A DNA stretch of 41,929 nucleotides, taken from Pseudomonadota bacterium. Lineage in GTDB: Bacteria; Pseudomonadota; Gammaproteobacteria; Burkholderiales; Burkholderiaceae_C. Within the stretch, counting starts at the first letter, position 1. Each line of letters starts with the position of its first letter. Location: contig JAFECU010000264.1 in assembly GCA_018242005.1 (NCBI GenBank), forward strand, positions 1 to 41,929, read 5' to 3'. A program made the translations under genes and the position numbers. Under the pieces are notes generated by a model, which searched no databases, had not been told where the DNA came from, and saw nothing but the letters and a program-made list of their open reading frames with translations. Shown piece after piece: positions 1 through 8,391 of this stretch.

Positions 1-9
1 ACTTGAGCC

Positions 10-1509
10 TTACTGGAACGCCACTTCGGCAAAGCTGCGCAGCTTGCGGCTGTGCAGGCGCTGTACGCCGCCCGCGCGCAGGATGTCGATGGCGCGCATG
101 CCTATGCGCAGGTGCTGGTCCACGCGCTCGCGGTAGAAATGGTTGGCCATGCCGGGCAGCTTGATCTCGCCGTGCAGCGGCTTGTCGCTCACGCACAGGA
201 GCGTGCCGTAGGGAACGCGGAAGCGAAATCCGTTGGCGGCGATCGTGGCGCTTTCCATGTCCAGCGCCACGGCGCGGCTTTGCGAGAAGCGCCGCTGGGG
301 TAGGTTGTCGGGCAGCAGCTCCCAGTTGCGGTTGTCGGTGCTGGCCACGGTGCCGGTGCGCATGATGCCCTTGAGGTCGCTGCCGGTCATTTCGGTCACG
401 TCGGCCACGGCCTGCTGCAGCGCCACCTGGATCTCGGCCAGCGCGGGCACGGGTACCCACAGCGGCAGCTCGGCGTCGAGCACATGGTCCTCGCGCACAT
501 AGGCATGGGCCAGCACGTAGTCGCCCAGCTGCTGGCTGTTTCTGAGGCCGGCGCAGTGGCCCAGCATCATCCAGGCGTGGGGGCGCAGCACGGCGATATG
601 GTCGGTGATGGTCTTGGCGTTGGCCGGGCCGACGCCGATGTTGACCATGGTGATGCCGCTGTTGTCCGCGCGCACCAGGTGGTAGGCCGGCATCTGCGGC
701 AGGCGCGGCGGGGGCGACCCCAGCTCGTCGCCGGGCTCGGCGGCCAGCCCCGCGCGGCGCGTCACCACGTTGCCGGGCTCGATGAAGGCGATGTATTCGC
801 TGTCGGGCCTGGCCATTTCGGCATGGCCCAGGCGCACGAATTCGTCGATGTAGAACTGGTAGTTGGTGAACAGCACGAAGTTCTGGAACCACTCGGGCAG
901 CGTGCCCGTGTAGTGGCGCAGGCGGTGCAGCGAGTAGTCCACGCGCGGGGCGGTGAACAGCGACAGGGGCTGGGCCTCGCCGGGGCGCGGGGCCCAGGTG
1001 CCGTTGGCGATGCCGTCGTCCATGGCGGCCAGGTCGGGCAGGTCGAACAGGTCGCGCATCAGCATGCGCCGCTCGGCGCCGAGCTGGCCCTCCACATAGT
1101 CATGCTCGGCGAACGAGAAGTGGATGGGAATGGGTTGGCCGCTCAGGCCCACCTCCAGCTCCACGCCATGGCTGGCGAGCAGCAACCGAAACTGTTCGGC
1201 GTAGTAGCCGGCAAACAGGTCGGGCCGCGTGAGCGTGGTTTCGTACACGCCCGGCCCCTCGATGAAGCCATAGGCCAGCTGCGTGGCGGCGCGCGCCACG
1301 CTGGTGATGTGTACGCGCACATAGGGGTAGCAGGCGCGCACATGGCTGGTGGGCGTCTCTCCGGCCACGAAGCGCTGCATGGCGTCGCGCAGGTGGTCGA
1401 TCTGCTGCTGGTAGATGCGCTGCACCTGTGCCAGGGCGGCGGCGGGGTCGGCGTGGAAGCTGGGGGCGGTGATGAGGGCGTGAGAGGAAGCCATGGGCGT
1501 ATTGTCCAT
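10..1509 (-). CDS. amn: AMP nucleosidase
   Basis: This 499-residue protein should hydrolyse AMP to adenine and ribose 5-phosphate in the cytoplasm, a purine-salvage and adenylate-balancing reaction. The sequence reads as a full-length member of the Amn family, with an N-terminal Amn-specific domain (roughly residues 20-190) followed by a nucleoside-phosphorylase-like catalytic domain. Length fits the family (about 480-500). The ATG at 1509 is used here; a second ATG five codons later (1494) is also possible. Its start lies 20 bases from the stop of the upstream minus-strand GGDEF-EAL gene, so the two may be cotranscribed, but no functional link is evident. Family assignment is by recognition of the overall sequence. 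Confidence 0.93.
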   Translation of the reverse strand: MDNTPMASSHALITAPSFHADPAAALAQVQRIYQQQIDHLRDAMQRFVAGETPTSHVRACYPYVRVHITSVARAATQLAYGFIEGPGVYETTLTRPDLFAGYYAEQFRLLLASHGVELEVGLSGQPIPIHFSFAEHDYVEGQLGAERRMLMRDLFDLPDLAAMDDGIANGTWAPRPGEAQPLSLFTAPRVDYSLHRLRHYTGTLPEWFQNFVLFTNYQFYIDEFVRLGHAEMARPDSEYIAFIEPGNVVTRRAGLAAEPGDELGSPPPRLPQMPAYHLVRADNSGITMVNIGVGPANAKTITDHIAVLRPHAWMMLGHCAGLRNSQQLGDYVLAHAYVREDHVLDAELPLWVPVPALAEIQVALQQAVADVTEMTGSDLKGIMRTGTVASTDNRNWELLPDNLPQRRFSQSRAVALDMESATIAANGFRFRVPYGTLLCVSDKPLHGEIKLPGMANHFYRERVDQHLRIGMRAIDILRAGGVQRLHSRKLRSFAEVAFQ

Positions 1510-1529
1510 GGCGCGCCGTCATGCGGCCG

Positions 1530-3614
1530 TCATGGAGCCTGCATCCGCAGCCATTCGTGCGCGTGCTGCGCATCCATGGGGCGCGCAATGCCAAAGCCCT
1601 GGGCCAGTTCGCAGCCCAGACGCTCGAGCAGCGCGAACTGCTCGGCGGTCTGCACGCCCTCGGCCACGGATTGCAGTTGCAGGCTGCGTGCCAGCTGGAC
1701 GATGGCGGTGACGATGGCCACGTTGTCGCCGTCGTTCGGGGTGTCGTTGACGAAGGACCGGTCCACCTTGAGCTTGTCCAGCGGGTAGCGCTTGAGGTAG
1801 GTGAGCGAGGAGTAGCCCGTGCCAAAGTCGTCCACCGTGACGGCCACGCCCATGTCGCGCAGCGCCTGCAGCGTGGCGCGCGTGTGCTCGGCATGCTGCA
1901 TCAGCGTGGTCTCGGTGATCTCGACCTCCAGGTACTGCGGCGCCAGGCCGGTCTCGTGCAGCACGCGGGCCACTTCTCCGGCCACGTCGCGCTGGCGAAA
2001 CTCCATGGCCGACAGGTTCACGGCCACGGGCACCATGGCCAGTCCTTCGTCCTGCCAGGCCTTGAGCTGGCGGCAGGCCTCGCGCAGCACCCAGCGGCCT
2101 ATGGGCGAGATCAGCCCGCGCGACTCGGCCAGCGGGATGAATTCGTCGGGCCCGACCAGGCCGCGCTGCGGGTGGCGCCAGCGCACCAGTGCCTCGAAGC
2201 CCATCAGGCGTCCCGACGCGAGCTGCACCTGGGGCTGGTAGTGCAGCTCCAGCGCCTCCTGGAACACCGCCTCGCGCAGCAGGTGCTCCTGTTGCAGCAC
2301 CTCCGCGGGCTGGCCCTCCATGTCCGGCGTGTAGAACAGGCGGGTGCCGCGCCCGCCCTCCTTGGCCTGCTGCATGGCGGCGTCGGCGCGGCGCAGCAGT
2401 TCGTCGGGGCCGAAGCCGTCGTCCGGGAAGATGCTGATGCCTATGGAGGGCGACACCGACAGCCGTGTGCCGTCTATGAGGTATGCGGCCTGCATGCGCT
2501 CGATCAGCGTGTCGGCCAGGGCGGCTACGGCGGCGCGGCCGCGCCGCTTGCTGAGCAGCACCACGAACTGGTCGCCGCCCACGCGCGCCACGAAGTCCGT
2601 GGCTCTCACGCTGTCCTGCAGGCGCCGGGCTGTCTCGCACAGCAGCTGGTCGCCGGCCTCGTGGCCCAGCGATTCGTTGATCGTCTTGAAGTGATCGAGG
2701 TCGATGAACAGCAGGGCGGCCTGGGCCCGTCTCTGCCCGCCGCTGGTCCACTGCGCCAGCTTGAGCATGAGATGGCTGCGGTTGGGCAGCTGGGTCAGCG
2801 GGTCATGCATGGCCAGGAAGCGCGCGCGTTCCTGGGCCTTTCTGCGCGCCGTGATGTCGCGCACCACCACCACGCGGTACTCGTCCCGCGCATAGGGCAT
2901 GGTCTTGCCCACGGCCTCGACGGGGATGGTGTGGCCGTCCTTGTGGCGTATGGCCAGCTCATAGGGGTACTCGCGGCCGCGGCGCGTGTATTCCTGCGCC
3001 AGGGCGCGGTACTCGGGCAGGATGAAGTCGAAGATCGAGAGCCCCACGGCCTCGGCCAGCGAGTAGCCGGTCATGCGCAGCAGGGAGTCGTTGGCATCGA
3101 CGATGCAGCCGTCGCGGTGAAAGGCCAGGCCCTCTTCGGTGGCCTCGGCAAACTTGCGCATGCGCTCCTCGCTCTGGCGCACGGCCTGCTCGGCCGCCTG
3201 GCGCTCGCTGATGTCGTTGATCAGCACCAGCATTCCCAGCGTGGCCGCAATGCCGGTGCGGGTGTCGAGTTCGGGCCGCAGGCTGAACTCCAGAACGCGC
3301 GCGCGTCCGTCGGCCCCGGGAAGCTCGCAGACATGCTGCACGGTCTCGCCCGCCAGCGCGCGTTGCACGGCGGGCTGGATCTGCTGCCAGGTCGGCGCGT
3401 CCAGGGTGTCCTGTGCGCTCGCACCCATAAGAGCGTCCACCGTCCGTCCCATGAAGGCCGCAAAGCGCTGGTTGGCGAAGCTGCAGCGCAGGCCCGGGCA
3501 TTCGTAGTACGCCAGCATGACCGGCACGGCACCCGCCACCAGCCGCAACAGCGTGGCGCTGGCGTGCGAACCCGTTGCGGATGGGACGGGGTCGGAGGCA
3601 GTCGGTGCTGGCAT
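1530..3614 (-). CDS. PAS-PAS-GGDEF-EAL protein, probable c-di-GMP phosphodiesterase
   Basis: A 694-residue cyclic-di-GMP signalling protein. Two PAS-type sensor regions (about 22-140 and 150-260) precede a GGDEF domain (about 262-430) and an EAL domain (about 445-690). The EAL domain keeps its signature residues: E474-A-L, N533, E565, D595-D596-F-G, K616 and E652, so phosphodiesterase activity is expected. The GGDEF signature reads GGDQF (346-350), with glutamine replacing the normally invariant glutamate, while the RxxD inhibitory site (R337, D340) is kept at the usual five-residue distance. Cyclase activity is therefore doubtful and a regulatory GTP or c-di-GMP binding role is more likely (inference). 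The open frame extends to 3776 but would overlap the divergent gene at 3723; ATGs at 3650 and 3614 are both possible and I prefer 3614. No transmembrane segment is seen. Confidence 0.85.
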   Translation of the reverse strand: MPAPTASDPVPSATGSHASATLLRLVAGAVPVMLAYYECPGLRCSFANQRFAAFMGRTVDALMGASAQDTLDAPTWQQIQPAVQRALAGETVQHVCELPGADGRARVLEFSLRPELDTRTGIAATLGMLVLINDISERQAAEQAVRQSEERMRKFAEATEEGLAFHRDGCIVDANDSLLRMTGYSLAEAVGLSIFDFILPEYRALAQEYTRRGREYPYELAIRHKDGHTIPVEAVGKTMPYARDEYRVVVVRDITARRKAQERARFLAMHDPLTQLPNRSHLMLKLAQWTSGGQRRAQAALLFIDLDHFKTINESLGHEAGDQLLCETARRLQDSVRATDFVARVGGDQFVVLLSKRRGRAAVAALADTLIERMQAAYLIDGTRLSVSPSIGISIFPDDGFGPDELLRRADAAMQQAKEGGRGTRLFYTPDMEGQPAEVLQQEHLLREAVFQEALELHYQPQVQLASGRLMGFEALVRWRHPQRGLVGPDEFIPLAESRGLISPIGRWVLREACRQLKAWQDEGLAMVPVAVNLSAMEFRQRDVAGEVARVLHETGLAPQYLEVEITETTLMQHAEHTRATLQALRDMGVAVTVDDFGTGYSSLTYLKRYPLDKLKVDRSFVNDTPNDGDNVAIVTAIVQLARSLQLQSVAEGVQTAEQFALLERLGCELAQGFGIARPMDAQHAHEWLRMQAP

Positions 3615-3722
3615 GGGGTTGGCCGAAGGGTGTGCAGGCTTATAGCGCATTGCCGGCGGTTTGGCGAGGCCGGTGGCGCAGTCCGGCCGGATCGTCTGAC
3701 TCAGGGCAGGATAATTCCTGCC

Positions 3723-4673
3723 ATGCCAACTGCCGCTGCCAGATCCCCGCAAGTTCCCGCCTGGATGACGCCCCACAACCTGCTGCGCGCCTCGGTGGGC
3801 GTGGCGGTGCTGACCATCGTCCTCAAGACCCTGGCCTGGTGGGTCAGTGGCTCGGTGGGCCTGCTGTCGGATGCGCTGGAGTCATTCGTCAACCTGGCCG
3901 GCGCCATGTTCGCCCTGGCCATGGTCACGGTGGCGCAGCGCCCGCCCGACGCCGAACACCCCTATGGCCACCACAAGGCGGAATATTTCTCCAGCGGGTT
4001 CGAGGGCATCCTCATCGTCGGCGCCAGCGCCGCCATCCTGTGGGCCGCGGCGCTGCGCTTCGTGCATCCACAGGCGGTGGAGCAGCTGGGCTGGGGCCTG
4101 GGCCTGTCCATCGTCAGCACCGCCTGCAACGGCGCCCTGGCCTGGGCCATGCTCCGCTCGGCGCGCGCCTACCGCTCTGTGGCGCTGGTGGGGGATGCGC
4201 GCCACTTGATCACCGATGTCTGGACCTCGGTGGGCGTGGTCGTGGGCTTGCTGGCCGCGCGCGCCACGGGCTGGCTGTGGCTCGATCCGCTGGTGGCCAT
4301 AGGCGTGGCCCTGAACATCCTCAAGGAGGGCGTGGAGCTGGTCTGGCGCGCCGCCCAGGGCCTGATGGACGAGGCGGTGGAGCCGGAGCTGCTGGATCAG
4401 GTCGAGGCCGCTCTGCAGCGCCGCGCACAGGCCTCGGGCGGCCTCATGTACTTCGACAACCTGACCTCGCGCCGCGCCGGCACGCGCAATTTTCTCGACC
4501 TGCACATGCATGTGCCGGCGCACTGGACGCTGGGCCGGGCGGCGGCCGCGCGCGCCTCTGTGGAGGCCGAGCTGATGGACATGGTGCCCGGTCTGTACGC
4601 CACCATAGAGCTGCTGCCTGAGGGCGCAGAAACCGTTTTTGAACAAACCGAAGCGCAGGAGAAGATCACGTGA
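3723..4673 (+). CDS. Cation diffusion facilitator (CDF) family metal exporter
   Basis: A 316-residue inner-membrane CDF antiporter expected to export a divalent metal in exchange for protons. About six transmembrane helices span residues 20-205, followed by a cytoplasmic C-terminal domain (about 215-305). The TM5 metal motif H161-x3-D165 and the loop HPYGHHKAE (79-87) are clear. In TM2 the metal-site positions read D50..E53-x3-N57 instead of the H-x3-D or D-x3-D of typical zinc transporters, so substrate cannot be assigned. A -10-like GATAAT at 3710-3715 lies only eight bases before the ATG, suggesting a very short or leaderless transcript (weak). The 3' end overlaps dtd by four bases (GTGA), implying translational coupling. 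Confidence 0.9.
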   Translation: MPTAAARSPQVPAWMTPHNLLRASVGVAVLTIVLKTLAWWVSGSVGLLSDALESFVNLAGAMFALAMVTVAQRPPDAEHPYGHHKAEYFSSGFEGILIVGASAAILWAAALRFVHPQAVEQLGWGLGLSIVSTACNGALAWAMLRSARAYRSVALVGDARHLITDVWTSVGVVVGLLAARATGWLWLDPLVAIGVALNILKEGVELVWRAAQGLMDEAVEPELLDQVEAALQRRAQASGGLMYFDNLTSRRAGTRNFLDLHMHVPAHWTLGRAAAARASVEAELMDMVPGLYATIELLPEGAETVFEQTEAQEKIT

Positions 4674-5113
4674 TCAGCGTATTGCAGCGTGTGCGCGAGG
4701 CGCGCGTGGAGATCGCGGGCCAGATTGTGGGCCGCATCGACGCCGGCCTGCTGGCCCTGGTCTGCGCCGAGCAGGGCGACGCAGAGGCCCAGGCCGACAG
4801 GCTGCTGGCCAAGATCCTCAAGCTGCGCATCTTTGCCGACGAGGCCGGCAAGATGAACCGCAGCCTGCAGGACATGGGCGGTGGGCTGCTGGTCGTGAGC
4901 CAGTTCACGCTGGCCGCCGACACGCGCGGCGGCAATCGCCCGGGCTTCAGCCAGGCGGCCGCGCCGGCCGAGGGCGAGCGCCTCTACGACTACTTCGTCA
5001 CCCAGGCCCGCGCGGCGCACCCGCATGTGGCCACGGGGCGCTTTGGCGCCGACATGCAGGTGCACCTGATCAACGACGGGCCGGTGACCATTCCGCTGCG
5101 CATTGCGCCTTGA
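4670..5113 (+). CDS. dtd: D-aminoacyl-tRNA deacylase
   Basis: A 147-residue protein of the DTD family, which hydrolyses D-aminoacyl-tRNAs (and glycyl-tRNA-Ala) to keep D-amino acids out of translation. The two family signatures are present: SQFTL (77-81) and NDGPVT (135-140), the latter holding the Gly-cisPro pair that enforces chiral specificity across the dimer. It uses a GTG start that overlaps the stop of the upstream CDF gene (GTGA), so expression is probably coupled to it. Length is normal for the family. Confidence 0.95.
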   Translation: MISVLQRVREARVEIAGQIVGRIDAGLLALVCAEQGDAEAQADRLLAKILKLRIFADEAGKMNRSLQDMGGGLLVVSQFTLAADTRGGNRPGFSQAAAPAEGERLYDYFVTQARAAHPHVATGRFGADMQVHLINDGPVTIPLRIAP

Positions 5114-5175
5114 TTGCTCTCGGGCGGTGAGTCCTGTCGATTCGGCCATCCAGGGCGCGCGACCTGAGCGCAGCC

Positions 5176-5202
5176 CGTCATCCCGTCTTCGCGCGGATGA
5201 CG
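5176..5202. repeat. GTCATCCC-type palindromic repeat, degenerate single copy
   Basis: A 27-base imperfect palindrome beginning CGTCATCCC and ending GGATGACG, between the convergent genes dtd and the TauE/SafE gene. It belongs to the same repeat family as 6655-6740 and 17132-17213. The roughly 40 bases before it (about 5138-5175) also resemble those before the 17132 copy, so the repeated unit is larger than the palindrome. It may act as a bidirectional terminator for the converging genes (inference). Confidence 0.7.
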
Positions 5203-5299
5203 AAGCAGAGGCTCTTCAACGCAAATCGCTACTCGGGCCCAAGAATGAATAGCTTGTCGCGCTTGACGGGTCTGCGATACGGCCCACTTTGACCCTACA

Positions 5300-6046
5300 T
5301 CACTGCTTCCAGAAGAACAGAGCCGCCATCACCAACCCCGTTGCCACGATGCCCCAGCGCAATACGGGCGCAGGCAGCCGGCGCGCCACGCGCGCGCCGC
5401 CGTAGCCGCCCAGGGTGGCGGCCACCATCATCAACAGGGCCTGCTGCCACTGCACGATGCCGCCCGCGGCGTAGATGGCCACCGAGATGGCCGTGAGCAG
5501 GGCCGAAACCAGGTTCTTCATGCCGTTCATGGCGTTGAGCTGCGTCTGGCCCAGGAGGCCAAACAGCGCCAGCAGCAGAATGCCCAGCCCGCCGTTGAAG
5601 TAGCCGCCATAGCCGGCCACGGCCAGCATGCCCAGGCCGGCCTTCCAGGGCGATGCGCCGTGCTGGCCCGAGCCCGCCCAGCGCCGCAGCTGCGGCCCGA
5701 AGGCGAACAGCGCGGTGGCCGCCAGCAGCAGCCAGGGCACGACCTTGCGGAAGACGGCGTCGGGTGTGACCAGCAGCAGCGCCGCACCGGCCGCACCGCC
5801 TATGAGCGACAGCACGACCACGGCGCGCATCGACAGGCCCGGCGGCGGCGCCATGTCTTCGCGAAAGCCCCAGGCCCCCGCCATGTAGCCGGGCAGCAGC
5901 GCCACCGTGCCGGTGGCATTGGCCACCACGGGGGGCACGCCCGTGAAGACCAGGGCCGGCAGGGTGAGAAAGCTGCCGCCACCGGCGACGGCGTTGAGGG
6001 CGCCGGCGACGAAGGCGGCGGCAAGGAGCAGGGCGGTGTCGAACAT
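5300..6046 (-). CDS. TauE/SafE (TSUP) family membrane permease
   Basis: A 248-residue integral membrane protein of the TSUP family, whose members move sulfite, sulfoacetate or other sulfur-containing organic anions. About seven to eight hydrophobic helices fill the sequence. The N-terminal half has the family pattern of a helix with G-N-A-V-A-G-G-G (about 16-24), and a second repeat contains Y-G-G-Y-F-N-G-G (about 146-153), reflecting the internal duplication of the family. The substrate cannot be read from the sequence. The gene stands alone, convergent with dtd. No strong ribosome binding site is visible before the ATG at 6046. Confidence 0.88.
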   Translation of the reverse strand: MFDTALLLAAAFVAGALNAVAGGGSFLTLPALVFTGVPPVVANATGTVALLPGYMAGAWGFREDMAPPPGLSMRAVVVLSLIGGAAGAALLLVTPDAVFRKVVPWLLLAATALFAFGPQLRRWAGSGQHGASPWKAGLGMLAVAGYGGYFNGGLGILLLALFGLLGQTQLNAMNGMKNLVSALLTAISVAIYAAGGIVQWQQALLMMVAATLGGYGGARVARRLPAPVLRWGIVATGLVMAALFFWKQ

Positions 6047-6118
6047 CGGGACGATCTTTGAACAGGTTCTCAGGCGGGGCGCACCGCCCGCTGGGGTGCG
6101 CGCGCGGTGACGGTGTCT

Positions 6119-6571
6119 TTATGGGGCATAGGGATCGTCAAAGCCCAGCTCCCGCATGATGGCCGTCTCGTAGGCCTCCATCTCCTGCGCGTCGGCTTCG
6201 CTGGTCTCATGGTCCCAGCCCTGGGCGTGCAGCGTGCCGTGCACCAGCAGGTGCGCGTAATGCTCCTCGAGCGTCTTGCCCTGCTCGCGCGCCTCGCACT
6301 CGACCACGGGGGCGCAGAGCACCAGGTCGGCCAGCACGGTGGGCTCCTGCTGGTAGTCGAAGGTCAGCACGTTGGTGGCGTAGTCCTTGTGGCGGAACTC
6401 ACGGTTCAGGCGCTGGCCCTCTTCACTGCCCACGATGCGCACGGTGATCTCGGCGTCCAGCGCCAGCGCGTGGCGTATCCAGCGACCGACCTTGTGGCGC
6501 GGAAGTTGGGCGCGGTGCGCGGCGGCCTCGCGTGCGAACTGCAGGGACAAGGTCAGGTGATTCAGAGCCAT
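6119..6571 (-). CDS. ybeY: Endoribonuclease YbeY (rRNA maturation factor)
   Basis: A 150-residue metallo-endoribonuclease required for 16S rRNA 3'-end maturation and ribosome quality control. The zinc-binding signature H111-x3-H115-x5-H121 ([11 protein letters not shown]) is intact and length is typical. It sits downstream of the phoH-like gene, the widely conserved ybeZ-ybeY order. The two are separated here by 208 bases that hold repeats (6571-6622 and 6655-6740), whereas in many genomes they are nearly contiguous. A 52-base dispersed element starts in the last base of the ATG and occupies the region where its ribosome binding site would be. Confidence 0.95.
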   Translation of the reverse strand: MALNHLTLSLQFAREAAAHRAQLPRHKVGRWIRHALALDAEITVRIVGSEEGQRLNREFRHKDYATNVLTFDYQQEPTVLADLVLCAPVVECEAREQGKTLEEHYAHLLVHGTLHAQGWDHETSEADAQEMEAYETAIMRELGFDDPYAP

Positions 6572-6622
6572 TTTGGTCTCCAGCGCCCGCTAGTAAAGCG
6601 CGGACAGCTATTAAAAATATAG
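6571..6622 (+). repeat. 52-base dispersed element, copy 1
   Basis: One of six copies that align without gaps (others: 15119-15170, 30131-30182 on plus; 11361-11412, 23981-24032, 39308-39359 on minus). Shared features are TTTTGG or AAAACGG at the left end, a central AAGCGC-like core followed by GACAGCTAT, and TAG at the right end. The right end forms a small CTAT-N7-ATAG inverted repeat. This copy abuts the ybeY start codon. Confidence 0.75.
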
Positions 6623-6654
6623 ATGAACCGCGCCATCCGTGGGGGTCTGTATTC

Positions 6655-6740
6655 CGTCATCCCCGCGCAGGCGGGGATCCATGGGCTTTGGGGGCGCTGC
6701 ATGTGGGTGGGTGTGGATCCCCGCCTGCGCGGGGATGACG
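6655..6740. repeat. Inverted pair of 27-base GTCATCCCCGCG repeats
   Basis: Two perfect 27-base copies in opposite orientation (6655-6681 and 6714-6740), each running from CGTCATCCCCGCGCAGG to GGGGATCCA and themselves palindromic, separated by 32 bases. The arrangement resembles a REP/BIME element. It lies between phoH and ybeY and could form a strong mRNA hairpin that lowers or stabilises downstream ybeY expression (inference). Confidence 0.9.
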
Positions 6741-6779
6741 AAGGGGCGGGGATGGCGGCAGGGCGGGGATGGCCGAGGC

Positions 6780-7733
6780 TCATTCCCCCGCGCCGCGGCG
6801 GCTGCGCTGGGCGTCGTAGGCGTCCACGATGCGCGCGACCAGCGGGTGGCGCACCACGTCGGCGCTGGTGAAGCGCGTCACGGCAATGCCCTGCACGCGC
6901 TTCAGGATACGTTCGGCGTCGATCAGGCCGGAGAGCTGGCCCTTCGGCAAATCGATCTGGCTCACGTCGCCCGTGACCACGGCGCGCGCGCCAAAGCCGA
7001 TGCGCGTCAAGAACATCTTCATCTGCTCGGGCGTGGTGTTCTGCGCCTCGTCCAGGATCACGAAGGCGTTGTTCAGCGTGCGCCCGCGCATGAAGGCCAG
7101 GGGGGCGATCTCCAGCTGGTTGCGCTCGAAGGCCTTTTGCACGCGGTCAAACCCCATGAGCTCATAGAGCGCGTCGTAGAGCGGGCGCAGGTAGGGGTCA
7201 ACCTTCTGCGTCAGGTCGCCGGGCAGAAAGCCCAGGCGCTCGCCGGCCTCCACGGCCGGGCGCGTGAGCACGATGCGCTGCACGGCCTGGCGCTCGAGCG
7301 CATCGACGGCGCAGGCCACGGCCAGATAGGTCTTGCCCGTGCCCGCGGGGCCTATGCCGAAGGTGATGTCGTGCGCGGCGATGTTGTGCAGGTACATGCG
7401 CTGGTTGGGGGTGCGCGCGCGCAGGTCGCTGCGGCGCGTGGTCAGCTGGGCGCCCGCGTCGTCATCGTCTTCGCGCATGGCGGCGTCGCCGGCCAGCATG
7501 AGCTGCAGGTGGTCTTCGCGGATGGCGTGGTCGGCCATTTCGTAGAGCGCCTGCAAGAGTTCCATGGCCTGGGTGGCGCGGGCCTTGGGGCCGTCCACCT
7601 TGAATTGTTCATGGCGGTGGGCGATCTTGACCTGCAGCGCAGCCTCTATGGTGCGCAGGTGCACGTCGGCCGGGCCGCATAGATGGGACAGGCGCAGGTT
7701 GTTGTGGGGTGTGAAGGTGTGGCGCAGTATCAC
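6780..7733 (-). CDS. ybeZ: PhoH-like ATPase
   Basis: A PhoH-family P-loop ATPase of about 317 residues, cytoplasmic, linked to RNA metabolism together with YbeY. The Walker A motif GPAGTGKT and Walker B VILDEAQN are present, after an N-terminal KH-like region. The open frame starts with a TTG at 7772, but the family N-terminus matches better from the GTG at 7733 (V-I-L-R-H-T-F), which has a weak GGA upstream, so I chose that start. It is divergent from ruvA, whose ATG is 48 bases away. It is followed by ybeY in the conserved order. Confidence 0.92.
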   Translation of the reverse strand: MILRHTFTPHNNLRLSHLCGPADVHLRTIEAALQVKIAHRHEQFKVDGPKARATQAMELLQALYEMADHAIREDHLQLMLAGDAAMREDDDDAGAQLTTRRSDLRARTPNQRMYLHNIAAHDITFGIGPAGTGKTYLAVACAVDALERQAVQRIVLTRPAVEAGERLGFLPGDLTQKVDPYLRPLYDALYELMGFDRVQKAFERNQLEIAPLAFMRGRTLNNAFVILDEAQNTTPEQMKMFLTRIGFGARAVVTGDVSQIDLPKGQLSGLIDAERILKRVQGIAVTRFTSADVVRHPLVARIVDAYDAQRSRRGAGE

Positions 7734-7781
7734 GCTGATAATTCCGCTTGAGAGCCGCGTTTCTTGCGGCAAAGGATAGGC

Positions 7782-8354
7782 ATGATAGGCAAGTTGACCG
7801 GCCTGCTATTGGAAAAGAACCCCCCCGAGGTGCTGCTCGACTGCCACGGCGTGGGCTACGAGGTGCTGGTGCCCATGAGCACCTTCTACAACCTGCCGGC
7901 CGTGGGCGAGAAGATCAGCCTGCTGACGCAGTTCATCGTGCGCGAGGACGCGCAGCTGCTCTACGGCTTTGCCACGCATGAGGAGCGCCAGGCGTTTCGC
8001 GAACTCATCAAGATCAGCGGCGTGGGCCCGCGCACGGCGCTGGCCGTGCTCTCCGGCATGGGCGTGGGCGACCTGGCGCAGGCCGTGTCGCTGCAGGAGG
8101 CGGGCCGCCTCGTCAAGGTGCCGGGCATAGGCAAGAAGACGGCCGAGCGCCTGCTGCTGGAATTGAAGGGCAAGCTGGGCGCGGACATCGGCGCCAAGTC
8201 ACAAGTGGTTAACGATGCGCAGGCCGACATCCTGCAGGCGCTGTTGGCCCTGGGCTATAACGACAAGGAGGCCGCGAGCGCCTTGAAGGCCCTGCCCGCC
8301 GACGTGGGCGTGAGCGAGGGCATCAAGCTGGCGCTCAAGTCGCTGGCCAAGTAA
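7782..8354 (+). CDS. ruvA: Holliday junction DNA helicase subunit RuvA
   Basis: A 190-residue RuvA, the tetrameric protein that binds four-way DNA junctions and recruits the RuvB motor for branch migration. The N-terminal OB-fold, the helix-hairpin-helix motifs (around residues 72-81 and 107-116, with G-V-G-P and G-I-G-K-K-T) and the C-terminal RuvB-interacting domain are all present. The ATG at 7782 is preceded by AAAGGATAGG as ribosome binding site; an upstream TTG at 7764 is rejected. ruvB is not adjacent but lies at 15999, about 7.6 kb downstream on the same strand; ruvC is not seen. Confidence 0.96.
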   Translation: MIGKLTGLLLEKNPPEVLLDCHGVGYEVLVPMSTFYNLPAVGEKISLLTQFIVREDAQLLYGFATHEERQAFRELIKISGVGPRTALAVLSGMGVGDLAQAVSLQEAGRLVKVPGIGKKTAERLLLELKGKLGADIGAKSQVVNDAQADILQALLALGYNDKEAASALKALPADVGVSEGIKLALKSLAK

Positions 8355-8391
8355 TAAGACCATGGCCGTACAGGGCATGAAGGAGGAAAGC

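Noticed and set aside
1521-4673. A very long plus-strand frame (about 1050 codons) running into the CDF gene.
   Set aside because: The part before 3723 is antisense to the GGDEF-EAL gene and has no recognisable protein features; only 3723-4673 matches a family.
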